Positions 9,896 to 17,738 of a stretch of 64,000 bases of DNA are shown piece by piece. The DNA lies in the NCBI GenBank assembly GCA_015059955.1, contig SUZK01000003.1, forward strand, positions 186,001-250,000, in the 5' to 3' direction. The stretch is from Rikenellaceae bacterium. Lineage in GTDB: Bacteria; Bacteroidota; Bacteroidia; Bacteroidales; Rikenellaceae. How positions within the stretch are numbered: position 1 is the stretch's first letter; each line of letters begins with the position of its first letter. Below the pieces are notes generated by a model. It made no database searches. It was not told where the DNA came from and worked only from the letters and a program-made list of their open reading frames with translations. A program made the position numbers and the translations under genes.

Positions 9896-11410
9896 ATGAA
9901 CCTATATAAAGTTACAGATAACAGAGCCTCGGCTGTTGCCATAGCCGATATTCCTGTAGTTGACTATGTCGACCTATATAACGACCTCAAGGAGCGTATG
10001 ACAGATGTGCGCTACCATGTGGCACACTACTTCGCCACCGAGATCGAGAAGGGACTCAAATTCTATATGATAATCCTCGATGATAAGAGTGGTGAGGTGT
10101 TGATAACATCGTTCATACCCGACTACTACGCCGAGGGTTTGGCATCGCTCACCGCCATACACCCGCAGTTCCACCCCTTCGAGCGTGAGATGTGGGAGCT
10201 CTATGGTGTGGAGTTCACACACCACCCTTGGCTCAAGCCACTACGCTTTGCGCACAACCGCCGCAACAAGCAGTCGACAATGGACAGCTACCCATTCTAT
10301 AAGATTGAGGGTGACGATTTGCACGAGGTTAACGTAGGCCCTATCCATGCCGGCATCATCGAACCAGGCGCCTTCCGCTTTATATGTATGGGCGAGGAGG
10401 TGCTACACCTCGAAATAGCCCTCGGCTACCAGCATCGCGGTGTCGAGGATGAGATGGTGCGCAACCAGAACCGCCTACGTCAGTCGGTAATATCGGAGTC
10501 TATCGCTGGTGATACGGCCGTAGGTCACACGACAGCCTATGCCGAGGTTATTGAGCGTCTTGCGCACTGCGACGTGGGAGCATCGCTCCAACGCGAGCGC
10601 GCCATAGCCCTTGAGCTTGAGCGTATCGCCATGCACCTTGCCGACACTGGCGCCTTGGCTACCGACATCGGCTTCCAGCTCTACCAAGTGGCATGCGAGG
10701 CGTTGCGTACCGTAACCATCAACACCACGCAGGCGTGGTGCGGCAACCGCTTTGGCAAGAGCATGATACGCCCTATGGGTAGCAACCACCCTCTTACCGA
10801 GGCTAAGATTGAGACAATACGCAAAAACGTAACCGACATGCGCCGTCGCTACAACGAGGTGCGCGAGGATATCCTTGAGGCGCAGACGCTACTATCGCGC
10901 TTCGAGCAGTGTGGTCTTGTGCCTAAGGCCGAGATGTACCGTATAGGCGGTGTGGGCATGGCAGCACGTTCGAGTGGTGCTATACGCGATATTCGTACTA
11001 CGCACCCTTGGGGTCACTACGCTACAAGTATCACCCATAACGCTATCACACAGCACGATGGCGATGTGATGTCGCGTCTTATGACACGTATGGAGGAGGT
11101 GTTGCAGAGTGCCGACTACATCCTTGCGATGCTCGACGGTTACAAGCCTCAGGGCGATGTGGCACTACCTAACTACGAGCCACAGCTCGACAAGGAGGCG
11201 CTATCTTTCGCATTGGTCGAGGGCTGGCGTGGCGAGATATGCCATGTTGCACTCACCGACAGCGAGGGTAATATCTGCAAGTACAAGATTAAGGATCCGA
11301 GCCTTCACAACTGGTTGGCATTGGCCATAGCAGTACGGTCGGAGGGCATCTCGGACTTCCCTATTAACAACAAGAGTTTTAACCTATCATACTGTGGTCA
11401 CGACCTTTAG
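9896..11410 (+). CDS. HyfG/HycE-like NuoCD-fused subunit lacking NiFe cysteine ligands
   Basis: Residues 1-170 are NuoC-like (FEREMWELYGVEFTHHPW) and residues 170-504 are NuoD/hydrogenase large-subunit-like (ALGYQHRGVE; ARSSGAIRDIRTTHPWGHY; NKSF near the C-terminus). In [NiFe] hydrogenases the metal is held by an N-terminal CxxC (RxCGxC) and a C-terminal DPCxxC. Here the first pair aligns with Ala204 and Thr207 (SIAGDTAVGH). The second motif reads NLSYCG, with Ser498 and Gly501 at the ligand positions. No NiFe site can form. This matches the Ehr (energy-converting hydrogenase-related) group between hydrogenases and complex I. The single Cys500 is out of register. The fold is certain; the reaction is unknown. 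Confidence 0.9.
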   Translation: MNLYKVTDNRASAVAIADIPVVDYVDLYNDLKERMTDVRYHVAHYFATEIEKGLKFYMIILDDKSGEVLITSFIPDYYAEGLASLTAIHPQFHPFEREMWELYGVEFTHHPWLKPLRFAHNRRNKQSTMDSYPFYKIEGDDLHEVNVGPIHAGIIEPGAFRFICMGEEVLHLEIALGYQHRGVEDEMVRNQNRLRQSVISESIAGDTAVGHTTAYAEVIERLAHCDVGASLQRERAIALELERIAMHLADTGALATDIGFQLYQVACEALRTVTINTTQAWCGNRFGKSMIRPMGSNHPLTEAKIETIRKNVTDMRRRYNEVREDILEAQTLLSRFEQCGLVPKAEMYRIGGVGMAARSSGAIRDIRTTHPWGHYATSITHNAITQHDGDVMSRLMTRMEEVLQSADYILAMLDGYKPQGDVALPNYEPQLDKEALSFALVEGWRGEICHVALTDSEGNICKYKIKDPSLHNWLALAIAVRSEGISDFPINNKSFNLSYCGHDL

Positions 11411-11468
11411 TCGGCAGTACAGATTAGATAGCACATAAATTTGGCAGCAAAAACGACAGAATAAGAGT

Positions 11469-12227
11469 ATGATTTTTGGCAAAGCAAAGATACTACGTAG
11501 CCACGGCTGGCAGTATATTCCCGATTTGAATGGCGTGACCCTCACCGAGGAGTTCCGCGGCTTCCCCATACTTAGCGACTCCGACGATAAGGCCGCCTTG
11601 GAGCGCGCCGCAAAGATATGCCCTACGCAGGCCATCACCACCTCGCCCCTTACCCTTGACATGGGTAAGTGTCTCTTCTGTGGCGAGTGCCAGCGCTGCG
11701 CACCCAAGAGCATCAAGTTTACTAACGAGCACCGCTTAGCGGCAACACGTCGTGAAGACCTTATCGTTAAGGTTGGCGATACAGCTCCCAAGTTCGATAC
11801 TTCAGCGCTACGCCCCGAGATATCGAAATACTTTGGCCAGACGTTGCAGCTACGCGAGGTATCGGCAGGTGGCGACGCCTCTATCGAGATGGAGCTTGGC
11901 GCTACGGGCAACGTTAACTTCGATTTCGGCCGCTATGGCGTAGGCTTCACCGCCTCACCACGCCACGCCGACGGCCTTGTGCTCACAGGCCCTATAAGCC
12001 AGAATATGGCCGAGGCTCTCGACATCTGCTACCACGCCATCGCTGAGCCTAAGGTGCTTATCGTCTGCGGCTCGGAGGCTATATCGGGCGGTTTGTATGC
12101 CAATAGTCCTGCCGTAGAGCGCTCCTTCCTGGATAAGTATCATGTAGACCTATGGTTGCCTGGCGCACCTACACATCCGCTATGCTTTATTGATGGCGTG
12201 ATGAAGATGCGCGCAAAGCGTAAGTAG
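11469..12227 (+). CDS. Fused ferredoxin and NuoB/HyfI-like subunit, proximal cluster ligands lost
   Basis: The 252-residue protein joins a HyfH-like ferredoxin half (residues about 1-90) to a NuoB/hydrogenase small-subunit half (about 120-250: RYGVGFTASPRHADGLVLTGP). The ferredoxin half keeps Cys51 (CPTQAI) and Cys68, 71, 74 and 77, enough for one [4Fe-4S] cluster made from the CxxCxxC of one half and the CP cysteine of the other. In the NuoB half all four cluster ligands are replaced: Gly134 and Ala137 (first CxxC), Glu203 (GSEAISGG) and Ala233 (PGAPTHP). A redox relay to the large subunit is therefore interrupted. It ends the operon, 58 bases after the large-subunit gene. The fusion and the losses are read directly; the functional meaning is inferred. 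Confidence 0.88.
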   Translation: MIFGKAKILRSHGWQYIPDLNGVTLTEEFRGFPILSDSDDKAALERAAKICPTQAITTSPLTLDMGKCLFCGECQRCAPKSIKFTNEHRLAATRREDLIVKVGDTAPKFDTSALRPEISKYFGQTLQLREVSAGGDASIEMELGATGNVNFDFGRYGVGFTASPRHADGLVLTGPISQNMAEALDICYHAIAEPKVLIVCGSEAISGGLYANSPAVERSFLDKYHVDLWLPGAPTHPLCFIDGVMKMRAKRK

Positions 12228-12259
12228 CAACGGCAAAGTTATTTTTATGATAGAAGGAA

Positions 12260-12326
12260 TTAGGCTTAGCCTAACGTAAACAAGGAGTCCTAAGGATAGT
12301 ACACGAAGTACAGCCTTAGGACTCCT
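12260..12326. terminator. Double hairpin between convergent genes
   Basis: Two inverted repeats fill the gap between the converging membrane-complex operon and thiL. The first is TTAGGC/GCCTAA (12260-12265 with 12269-12274). The second is a 13-bp perfect stem, AGGAGTCCTAAGG (12283-12295) with its complement at 12314-12326, and an inner GTAC/GTAC pairing. No long T-run follows, so it may be a bidirectional transcript barrier and not a classic terminator. Confidence 0.5.
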
Positions 12327-12368
12327 GCTTTGGAGTATATACCGCAGATTGCGGCTCTTCACAAGATA

Positions 12369-13400
12369 TTACCTATCGAAAGCTTGCGCCTTTAGGGCAA
12401 TACCCTCACCATCGGGTGTTACAAGGATAACGCCAGCCTCCTCGCGTGTGATATGACCGATGATATCTACAAGGCCAAGAGCGGCTACCTTCTCGCGCAT
12501 ATCGAGGGGCACGGTGAAGAGAAACTCATGGTCTTCGCCGCCATTGAGAGCTGCAATAACGGGGTCGATGTGCATCTCCTCGGCAAGCTCGGATGTCTGG
12601 CGAGCGATAGGTATGCGCTCAAGGTAGATGCGTGCACCACACTTCGAGGCGTTGCATATCTGGCGTAAATCTGATGCAAGGCCATCCGAGAGGTCAATCA
12701 TTGAGGTGGGACGAATACCCTCGTCGGCGAGAGCCTTCAAGACGTTCATGCGTGCACGTGGCTTGAGGTATCGTTCCAAGAGGTACTCATAGCCCTCGAA
12801 CTTAGGCTGTGGATTATCGACATCTTTAAGCACGCGCTTTTCACGCTCCAAGAGGTGTAGGCCCATATATGCTGCACCGAGGTTCGATGTGATACATATT
12901 AGGTCGTGCTCCCGAGCACCAGAACGATATACTACCTCCTCGCGCTTGGCTCTGCCCACAGCCGAGATGGTGATGACAAGACCATTCATAGAGGCCGTAG
13001 TGTCACCGCCAACGATATCGACACCAAGCTCCGCTGCGGCAAGCTCCATACCCTCATATAGTGCATCGAGGACCTCAACAGATATCTTCGACGATACGCC
13101 CAATGCTACGGTAACCTGCTGTGGCTTGGCGTTCATAGCGAGGATATCGTTCACACCACGAACGATAACCTTATAGCCGAGGTGCTTAAGCGGGAAGTAG
13201 CTAAGGTCGAAGTCGATGCCCTCGGTCATCATATCCGTAGTCATGAGCAACACCTCGTCGCCTATCTCTATTACGGCAGCATCGTCACCTGAGGCTACCA
13301 GCGTAGTCTCGTTACGTTTGCCAAGGCGTGAGGTAAGGCGCTCGATAAGTCCAAATTCGCCCAATTGGGCAATCTCTGTGCTCTTTGTACTCTTCATCAT
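12369..13400 (-). CDS. thiL: Thiamine-monophosphate kinase
   Basis: ThiL phosphorylates thiamine monophosphate to the active diphosphate with ATP. The protein shows GEFGLIERL near the N-terminus, then SGDDAAVIEIG, DMMTEGIDFDL, VRGVNDILAM and DLSDGLASDL, the metal/ATP-binding motifs of the AIR synthase-like fold, in order. I choose the ATG at 13400 (or the adjacent 13397), giving about 343 residues. The longer frame back to 13454 would run through the promoter and adds sequence unlike the family. It is transcribed divergently from adk. Confidence 0.93.
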   Translation of the reverse strand: MMKSTKSTEIAQLGEFGLIERLTSRLGKRNETTLVASGDDAAVIEIGDEVLLMTTDMMTEGIDFDLSYFPLKHLGYKVIVRGVNDILAMNAKPQQVTVALGVSSKISVEVLDALYEGMELAAAELGVDIVGGDTTASMNGLVITISAVGRAKREEVVYRSGAREHDLICITSNLGAAYMGLHLLEREKRVLKDVDNPQPKFEGYEYLLERYLKPRARMNVLKALADEGIRPTSMIDLSDGLASDLRQICNASKCGARIYLERIPIARQTSELAEEMHIDPVIAALNGGEDHEFLFTVPLDMREKVAALGLVDIIGHITREEAGVILVTPDGEGIALKAQAFDR

Positions 13401-13423
13401 CGGGAGGATAAATAAATTTTTTG

Positions 13424-13455
13424 CAAAAGTACGTTCAAGATTGGAAAGTTGCAAA
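13424..13455 (-). promoter_or_regulatory. thiL promoter
   Basis: On the minus strand TTTG (13455-13452) is followed after 20 bases by TACTTTTG (13431-13424), a good match to the Bacteroidota TTTG/TAnnTTTG promoter. It interleaves with the forward adk promoter, which supports the shorter thiL start. Confidence 0.6.
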
Positions 13456-13471
13456 AAAAAATATACCTTTG
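13441..13471 (+). promoter_or_regulatory. adk promoter
   Basis: TTGG (13441-13444), 19 bases, then TACCTTTG (13464-13471). The expected start site near 13480 leaves a short AT-rich leader before the adk ATG at 13511. The element physically overlaps the thiL promoter on the other strand. Confidence 0.65.
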
Positions 13472-13510
13472 CGTGAAATTTTTACGAAAATATTAACCAA
13501 AAACTTATAT

Positions 13511-14083
13511 ATGCTTAACATCATACTTTTTGGAGCGCCAGGATGTGGCAAGGGTACGCAGGCAAAGCGTCTTGCTGAGCGCTACGACCTATATCATATT
13601 TCTACGGGTGAAGTAATTCGCTCGGAGATTGCTCGTGGCACCGAGCTTGGCAAGAGCATGGAGGGTTATATCTCTCGTGGTGAGCTCGCCCCAGACTCAA
13701 TCGTCGTAGAGATGGTTCGCGACTATATGCGCACCCATGCAGATAAGGGTTGCATCTTCGATGGCTTCCCACGCACCACAGCACAGGCCGAGATATTCGA
13801 CACTATGCTCGACGAGATAGGCGCGAAGGTGAGCACAATGATATTTATGGATGTCCCTGAGGAGGAGCTTGTAAAGCGTATCCTTCTTCGTGGCAAGGAG
13901 TCGGGCCGCGCTGACGACGCCTCGGAGGAGGTCATCCGCAACCGCATTGAGGTATACCGCCAGCAGACAGCCATCGTTGCCGACTACTACACCAAGCAGG
14001 GCAAGTACTCTGAGGTGAATGGCCTCGGCACAATGGATGAGGTATTCGACCGCCTATCGGAGGTAATCAACAAGGCTGAGTAA
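13511..14083 (+). CDS. adk: Adenylate kinase
   Basis: The 190-residue protein starts at MLNIILFGAPGCGKGTQ; the P-loop GAPGCGKGT confirms this start, and the upstream in-frame extension overlaps the promoter. The NMP-binding TGEVIRSE and the FDGFPRTTAQAE segment are present. The LID region (KRILLRGKESGRADD) is the short type without zinc cysteines. It converts ATP plus AMP to two ADP. A strong hairpin terminator follows 23 bases after the stop codon, so the gene is probably monocistronic. Confidence 0.96.
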   Translation: MLNIILFGAPGCGKGTQAKRLAERYDLYHISTGEVIRSEIARGTELGKSMEGYISRGELAPDSIVVEMVRDYMRTHADKGCIFDGFPRTTAQAEIFDTMLDEIGAKVSTMIFMDVPEEELVKRILLRGKESGRADDASEEVIRNRIEVYRQQTAIVADYYTKQGKYSEVNGLGTMDEVFDRLSEVINKAE

Positions 14084-14106
14084 CCGCAACCTTCAAAAAT
14101 AAATAG

Positions 14107-14140
14107 GTCCGCATAACACGTTATGCGGACTTTATTGTTT
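14107..14140 (+). terminator. Rho-independent terminator of adk
   Basis: A 10-bp perfect stem GTCCGCATAA/TTATGCGGAC with a CACG loop (14107-14130) is followed by TTTATTGTTT. It lies between the convergent adk and glycosyltransferase genes. Confidence 0.8.
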
Positions 14141-14154
14141 ATTGCAGTATACAT

Positions 14155-15180
14155 CTACTTCAAAATCTCCTCTACCTTGTCGATAACCATCTGTGGGGTA
14201 ATTGAGCGAAGACACTCATAGCCACCCTTCTTACATGGTTTATTGCCATATACCGAGCAGGGGCGGCATGGTAGCTCCACCTGCAGCACACCCTCATCAC
14301 CTAAGCCATAGCCCAAGAAGCCGAACTCGGGATGCGTAGCACCCCAGATAGTTACAGCAGGTGTGGCCACAAGCGATGCTAAATGCATCACAAATGAGTC
14401 CATAGTAATCACACAGTCGAGGTGCGATATAAGGTCACGCTCCTCTTTCATAGGCAGACGTGCCCACAATGCCGTGACGTTGCTATACTGAGCCTCCATG
14501 CGCTCAGCAAAGGCGGCCTCATCGCCACCGCCACTATGGATGAATACCCTATCGTAACGCTCCGACAGTAACTTGATAAGCTCCTCGCACATATCCATAG
14601 GATAGGTCTTGCCAGCATGCGCCGAGAATGGTGCGAAGCCAATCCATCTGCCCTGCTTCTCTCCCATAGGGTTCTTCAACTTGGGTTTCTCGGCGGGCGT
14701 TGGTTGCTCAAATTTGTAGCCCATGCGACGAAGAACGCCTGTATAGCGATACACCGTATGCTTCAATGGCACAGCGCTATGGCGGCTATAGCCTACACGG
14801 AACCACTTGTCGATACGACCCTTGTGGATTGTCTTATAAGGGATGAAGCCACGCAAGCGGCACATACGGCAGAGAATACGCGAGCGGTGTACACCATGCA
14901 TATCGGCGATGGCATCAACGCCAAGGCGCTTTATCTCGCCTGCAAGACGCCACAAACCAGCCATACCCTTGTGCTCACCCTTGTAGTCGACAAAGAGGAA
15001 ATCTACATCAAGGCCATCGAATAGAGGCGCCAAGAACTCGCGGGTGAGGATGGTAATCTTCACCTCGGGGAACTCAGCCTTGAAGGCACGCACAGCATGG
15101 GGCAACATTGCGACATCGCCTAATGCAGTTGTGCGTATTAAAAGTATATGTTTATATTTGGGGCAGTTACTTTTTTGCAT
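14155..15180 (-). CDS. Glycosyltransferase family 9 (heptosyltransferase-like)
   Basis: The 341-residue protein has the GT9/ADP-heptose:LPS heptosyltransferase layout: IRTTALGDVAMLPHAVRAFK at the N-terminus and MDSFVMHLASLVATPAVTIWG followed by THPEFGFLGYG in the C-terminal sugar-nucleotide domain. Several cysteines cluster near the C-terminus (PCRPCSVYGNKPC). It is probably cytoplasmic and adds a sugar to lipopolysaccharide core. The start codon lies inside the end of the upstream DUF4254 gene (14-base overlap), so the two are translationally coupled. The acceptor is unknown. Confidence 0.88.
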   Translation of the reverse strand: MQKSNCPKYKHILLIRTTALGDVAMLPHAVRAFKAEFPEVKITILTREFLAPLFDGLDVDFLFVDYKGEHKGMAGLWRLAGEIKRLGVDAIADMHGVHRSRILCRMCRLRGFIPYKTIHKGRIDKWFRVGYSRHSAVPLKHTVYRYTGVLRRMGYKFEQPTPAEKPKLKNPMGEKQGRWIGFAPFSAHAGKTYPMDMCEELIKLLSERYDRVFIHSGGGDEAAFAERMEAQYSNVTALWARLPMKEERDLISHLDCVITMDSFVMHLASLVATPAVTIWGATHPEFGFLGYGLGDEGVLQVELPCRPCSVYGNKPCKKGGYECLRSITPQMVIDKVEEILK

Positions 15181-15769
15181 ACAATACGGGGTTGAGTGAT
15201 GGGTCGTTGTACATCTTCATCTGCTTGTATGTCTTCATGTACTTACGACCAGCCTCGATATCCTCGATAAGCTCCTCGATGGCTGTCGAGAGGTCAACGC
15301 GCTGCTGAAGAAGCACGTCGAGTTTCTTCTGACACGCTGCGCGGTGTGCCTCGTCAACATCCTCGCGGACTACCTCCGAGTGCATATGGTATATCTTGAG
15401 GGCAAGAATCGACAGACGGTCGATAGCCCACGCTGGGGTCTCGGTATTAAGGCGGGCATCAGCCATAGGCTTTACATCCTTATACTTGTCGAGCATATAT
15501 GAGTCGATATACTCAACCATGTCGGTACGCACCTGGTTTGAGCGGTCGATACGACGCTTAATCTCAAGTGCCTTGACAGGGTCAATCTGTGGATCACGGA
15601 TGATATCCTCGAGGTGCCACTGCACGGCATCTACCCAGTTCTTCTCATAGAGGAGGGCATCCAATGAGCCAGCCTCATAGGGGTTTACCATAGGCTGATC
15701 GACATTATCCCACTTGTGGTACTCTTCAATCGAACGAATAAAGATGGTGTTTGCATTTTCTGTAAACAT
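15167..15769 (-). CDS. DUF4254 family protein
   Basis: The 200-residue protein from the ATG at 15769 (MFTENANTIFIRSIEEYHKWDN) matches the DUF4254 family in size and in the N-terminal WDN and WHLEDIIRDP segments. It is helical, charged and without signal or membrane segments, so probably cytoplasmic. The family has no established function but is often encoded next to GT9 glycosyltransferases. Here it overlaps one by 14 bases, suggesting a link to LPS core synthesis. A longer frame to 15856 exists, but the added residues are unlike the family and would overlap the forward promoter region. Confidence 0.85.
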   Translation of the reverse strand: MFTENANTIFIRSIEEYHKWDNVDQPMVNPYEAGSLDALLYEKNWVDAVQWHLEDIIRDPQIDPVKALEIKRRIDRSNQVRTDMVEYIDSYMLDKYKDVKPMADARLNTETPAWAIDRLSILALKIYHMHSEVVREDVDEAHRAACQKKLDVLLQQRVDLSTAIEELIEDIEAGRKYMKTYKQMKMYNDPSLNPVLYAKK

Positions 15770-15784
15770 CGTAGTAGTTTTTTG

Positions 15785-15815
15785 TTGGTTATATCCGTAT
15801 AAAATATTATCTTTG
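15785..15815 (+). promoter_or_regulatory. Promoter of the GH73/LysM gene
   Basis: TTGG (15785-15788), 19 bases, TATCTTTG (15808-15815). The spacing is identical to that of the adk promoter. The ATG of the muramidase gene is at 15862. Confidence 0.6.
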
Positions 15816-15861
15816 CGGAGACGCAAGGCCTCAATAAAACGCAAAATAATACACAAATATA

Positions 15862-17004
15862 ATGAAAATTATCGGTAAAACAACTTTTGGAACAATATTT
15901 CTTTGTTTTATACTTCTGGCAACTGTCACAAATGCCAGCGCTCAGGACCCTCGAACACTCACCGAGGAGGAGCAGGTATTGGTTGATAATCATGTGAAAC
16001 TAACACGCCAAGAGTATATTCACAAGTGGTGTCATCATGCACTCCAGAACCGCGAGCTATATGGCATTCCAGCCAGCATAACACTCGGCCAGGCAATCCT
16101 CGAGTCGGGATATGGCAACAGCGCACTCTCAATAATCACCAACAACCACTTCAACATCAAGTGTAAGAACAACTGGGAGGGCAGAACCCGCACATGGAGC
16201 GACGACAACCCCGACGACTGCTTCCGCGTCTACGATAGCATCGAAGAGTCGTACGACGACCATGGCGACTACGTGAGCTCTCGTTCGTGGTACGAGTTCC
16301 TATTCGCCTACGACCTTACCGACTACAAGAGTTGGGCTAAGGGCCTCAAAAAGGCGGGCTACGCCACCGACCCCAACTATGCCGAGAACCTTATCCGCGT
16401 GATTGAGGATACGCACATCTATCTTCTCGACGAGGAGAATGGCTTGGAGCGCTACAACGAGTACCTCGCAGCGTCGTTGGGCATAGAGCCTGTCGGCAAT
16501 ACTAAGGATGAGGAGAATGGCAACAGCAGCGACGAGAAGAGCAACGATGCTAATACCACAATAACGCCACCTGCCGAAGAGACCGAGCACGACCATATGG
16601 CTAAGGCTTATGCCGACAATGGCATCGACCCCAACCTCTATCGTGTGACTATCAACTCACACCACGGTTACAGCGTATACTTTACCAACGGCACACACTA
16701 TGTTGTGGCTAAGGCGAACGACACCTACGCCTCGATAGCCAAGCTCTTTGAGCTATCGGAGGGTGCTATACGTAGCTATAACGATGTAAACAACGGTGCA
16801 CAGCTACATAAGGGCGACATCGTATATGTCGAGCGTAAGTCGGCACGCTGGCAGGGCAACGACCTGTTGCACAAGGTTGCCGAGGGCGAGACACTCCACA
16901 TGCTGTCGCAGATATATGGCATACGCCTCAACCAGCTATCAAAGATGAACCGCATACGTCCTACCGACCCATTGAAGGTTGGACAGACGATACGTCTCAG
17001 ATAA
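15862..17004 (+). CDS. Exported N-acetylglucosaminidase (GH73/FlgJ-like) with two LysM repeats
   Basis: The 380-residue protein has a signal peptide ending at ASAQ (about residue 28). A GH73 muramidase domain spans residues about 50-190, with the likely catalytic Glu81 in AILESGYGNSAL and the family segment NNHFNIKCKN. An acidic, low-complexity linker (about residues 215-245) follows. Two C-terminal LysM-like repeats bind peptidoglycan: HYVVAKANDTYASIAK and LLHKVAEGETLHMLSQIYG. It should cut glycan strands in the periplasm during growth or division. The next gene begins 25 bases downstream. Confidence 0.92.
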   Translation: MKIIGKTTFGTIFLCFILLATVTNASAQDPRTLTEEEQVLVDNHVKLTRQEYIHKWCHHALQNRELYGIPASITLGQAILESGYGNSALSIITNNHFNIKCKNNWEGRTRTWSDDNPDDCFRVYDSIEESYDDHGDYVSSRSWYEFLFAYDLTDYKSWAKGLKKAGYATDPNYAENLIRVIEDTHIYLLDEENGLERYNEYLAASLGIEPVGNTKDEENGNSSDEKSNDANTTITPPAEETEHDHMAKAYADNGIDPNLYRVTINSHHGYSVYFTNGTHYVVAKANDTYASIAKLFELSEGAIRSYNDVNNGAQLHKGDIVYVERKSARWQGNDLLHKVAEGETLHMLSQIYGIRLNQLSKMNRIRPTDPLKVGQTIRLR

Positions 17005-17029
17005 TTAGAAACAATATAAAACACAACAT

Positions 17030-17710
17030 ATGAGCACATTACGCGAGAAAATATTAGAGTCGATAGTTAAGAAGTCGACGCTCAAGCAGCAGATCTTCGA
17101 CAACACCTTCTCGACATTCAACGACCTAAAGGAGACGCTCTTCGAGATGGCATCCGAGATTGACGATGAGCTTGATGGTAAGCTCGACCGCCGTGTGCGT
17201 ATCGAGTACCGCGACCGTGGTAAGTTCGAGGCGCAGTTGCAGGTGGCAAGCGACATCCTCATCTTCCAGATGCATACCGACGTCTTCGAGTTTGATGCCA
17301 ACCACATAGTATGGCAAAACGGCTACGTACAGCAGAATAAGGAGAACTCATACTGCGGCGTTATCAACATCTACAACTTCCTCTCGGACTCGCTAAAGTA
17401 TAACCGTAATGCCGACGAGGGCTACCTCGTAGGTCGCATCTTCATCAACCGCGAGAAGTGCTTCTGGGTGGAGGGTAAGCGCCAGACATTAGTGCGCCCC
17501 ATGGCCTTTGGCACACGTAAGATTGACCGCGAGGCGTTGGTAACAATCATCGAGACGGCGATAAACTATGCCCTTAACTTTGACCTTTTGATGCCACCAT
17601 ACGAGGAGAATATCCGCGTCACCGTGGACCAGTTTAACTCGAAGCTCGACAACTCGAAGTTTACAACGGGTAAGCGACTAAGCTACGACTTCTCGATAGA
17701 TGACATTTAA
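17030..17710 (+). CDS. Conserved hypothetical cytoplasmic protein
   Basis: I do not recognise this 226-residue protein. It has no signal peptide or membrane segment. The N-terminus is helical and charged. The middle is beta-rich and contains aromatic residues (HIVWQNGYVQQNKENSYCGV). The segment GYLVGRIFINREKCFWVEGKRQ looks like a conserved core. It is placed between a muramidase and DPP-IV with gaps of 25 and 28 bases, so it is probably cotranscribed with them. The codon use matches its neighbours, which argues for a real gene. No function is assigned. Confidence 0.75.
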   Translation: MSTLREKILESIVKKSTLKQQIFDNTFSTFNDLKETLFEMASEIDDELDGKLDRRVRIEYRDRGKFEAQLQVASDILIFQMHTDVFEFDANHIVWQNGYVQQNKENSYCGVINIYNFLSDSLKYNRNADEGYLVGRIFINREKCFWVEGKRQTLVRPMAFGTRKIDREALVTIIETAINYALNFDLLMPPYEENIRVTVDQFNSKLDNSKFTTGKRLSYDFSIDDI

Positions 17711-17738
17711 CAAGCAATAACCTACAAACTACAACCAT

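Noticed and set aside
11383..11410. Cys500 near the C-terminus of the large subunit as a remaining NiFe ligand
   Set aside because: It is one position before the second ligand site of DPCxxC, which holds Gly501; the first site is Ser498 and both N-terminal ligands are gone, so no ligand pair remains.
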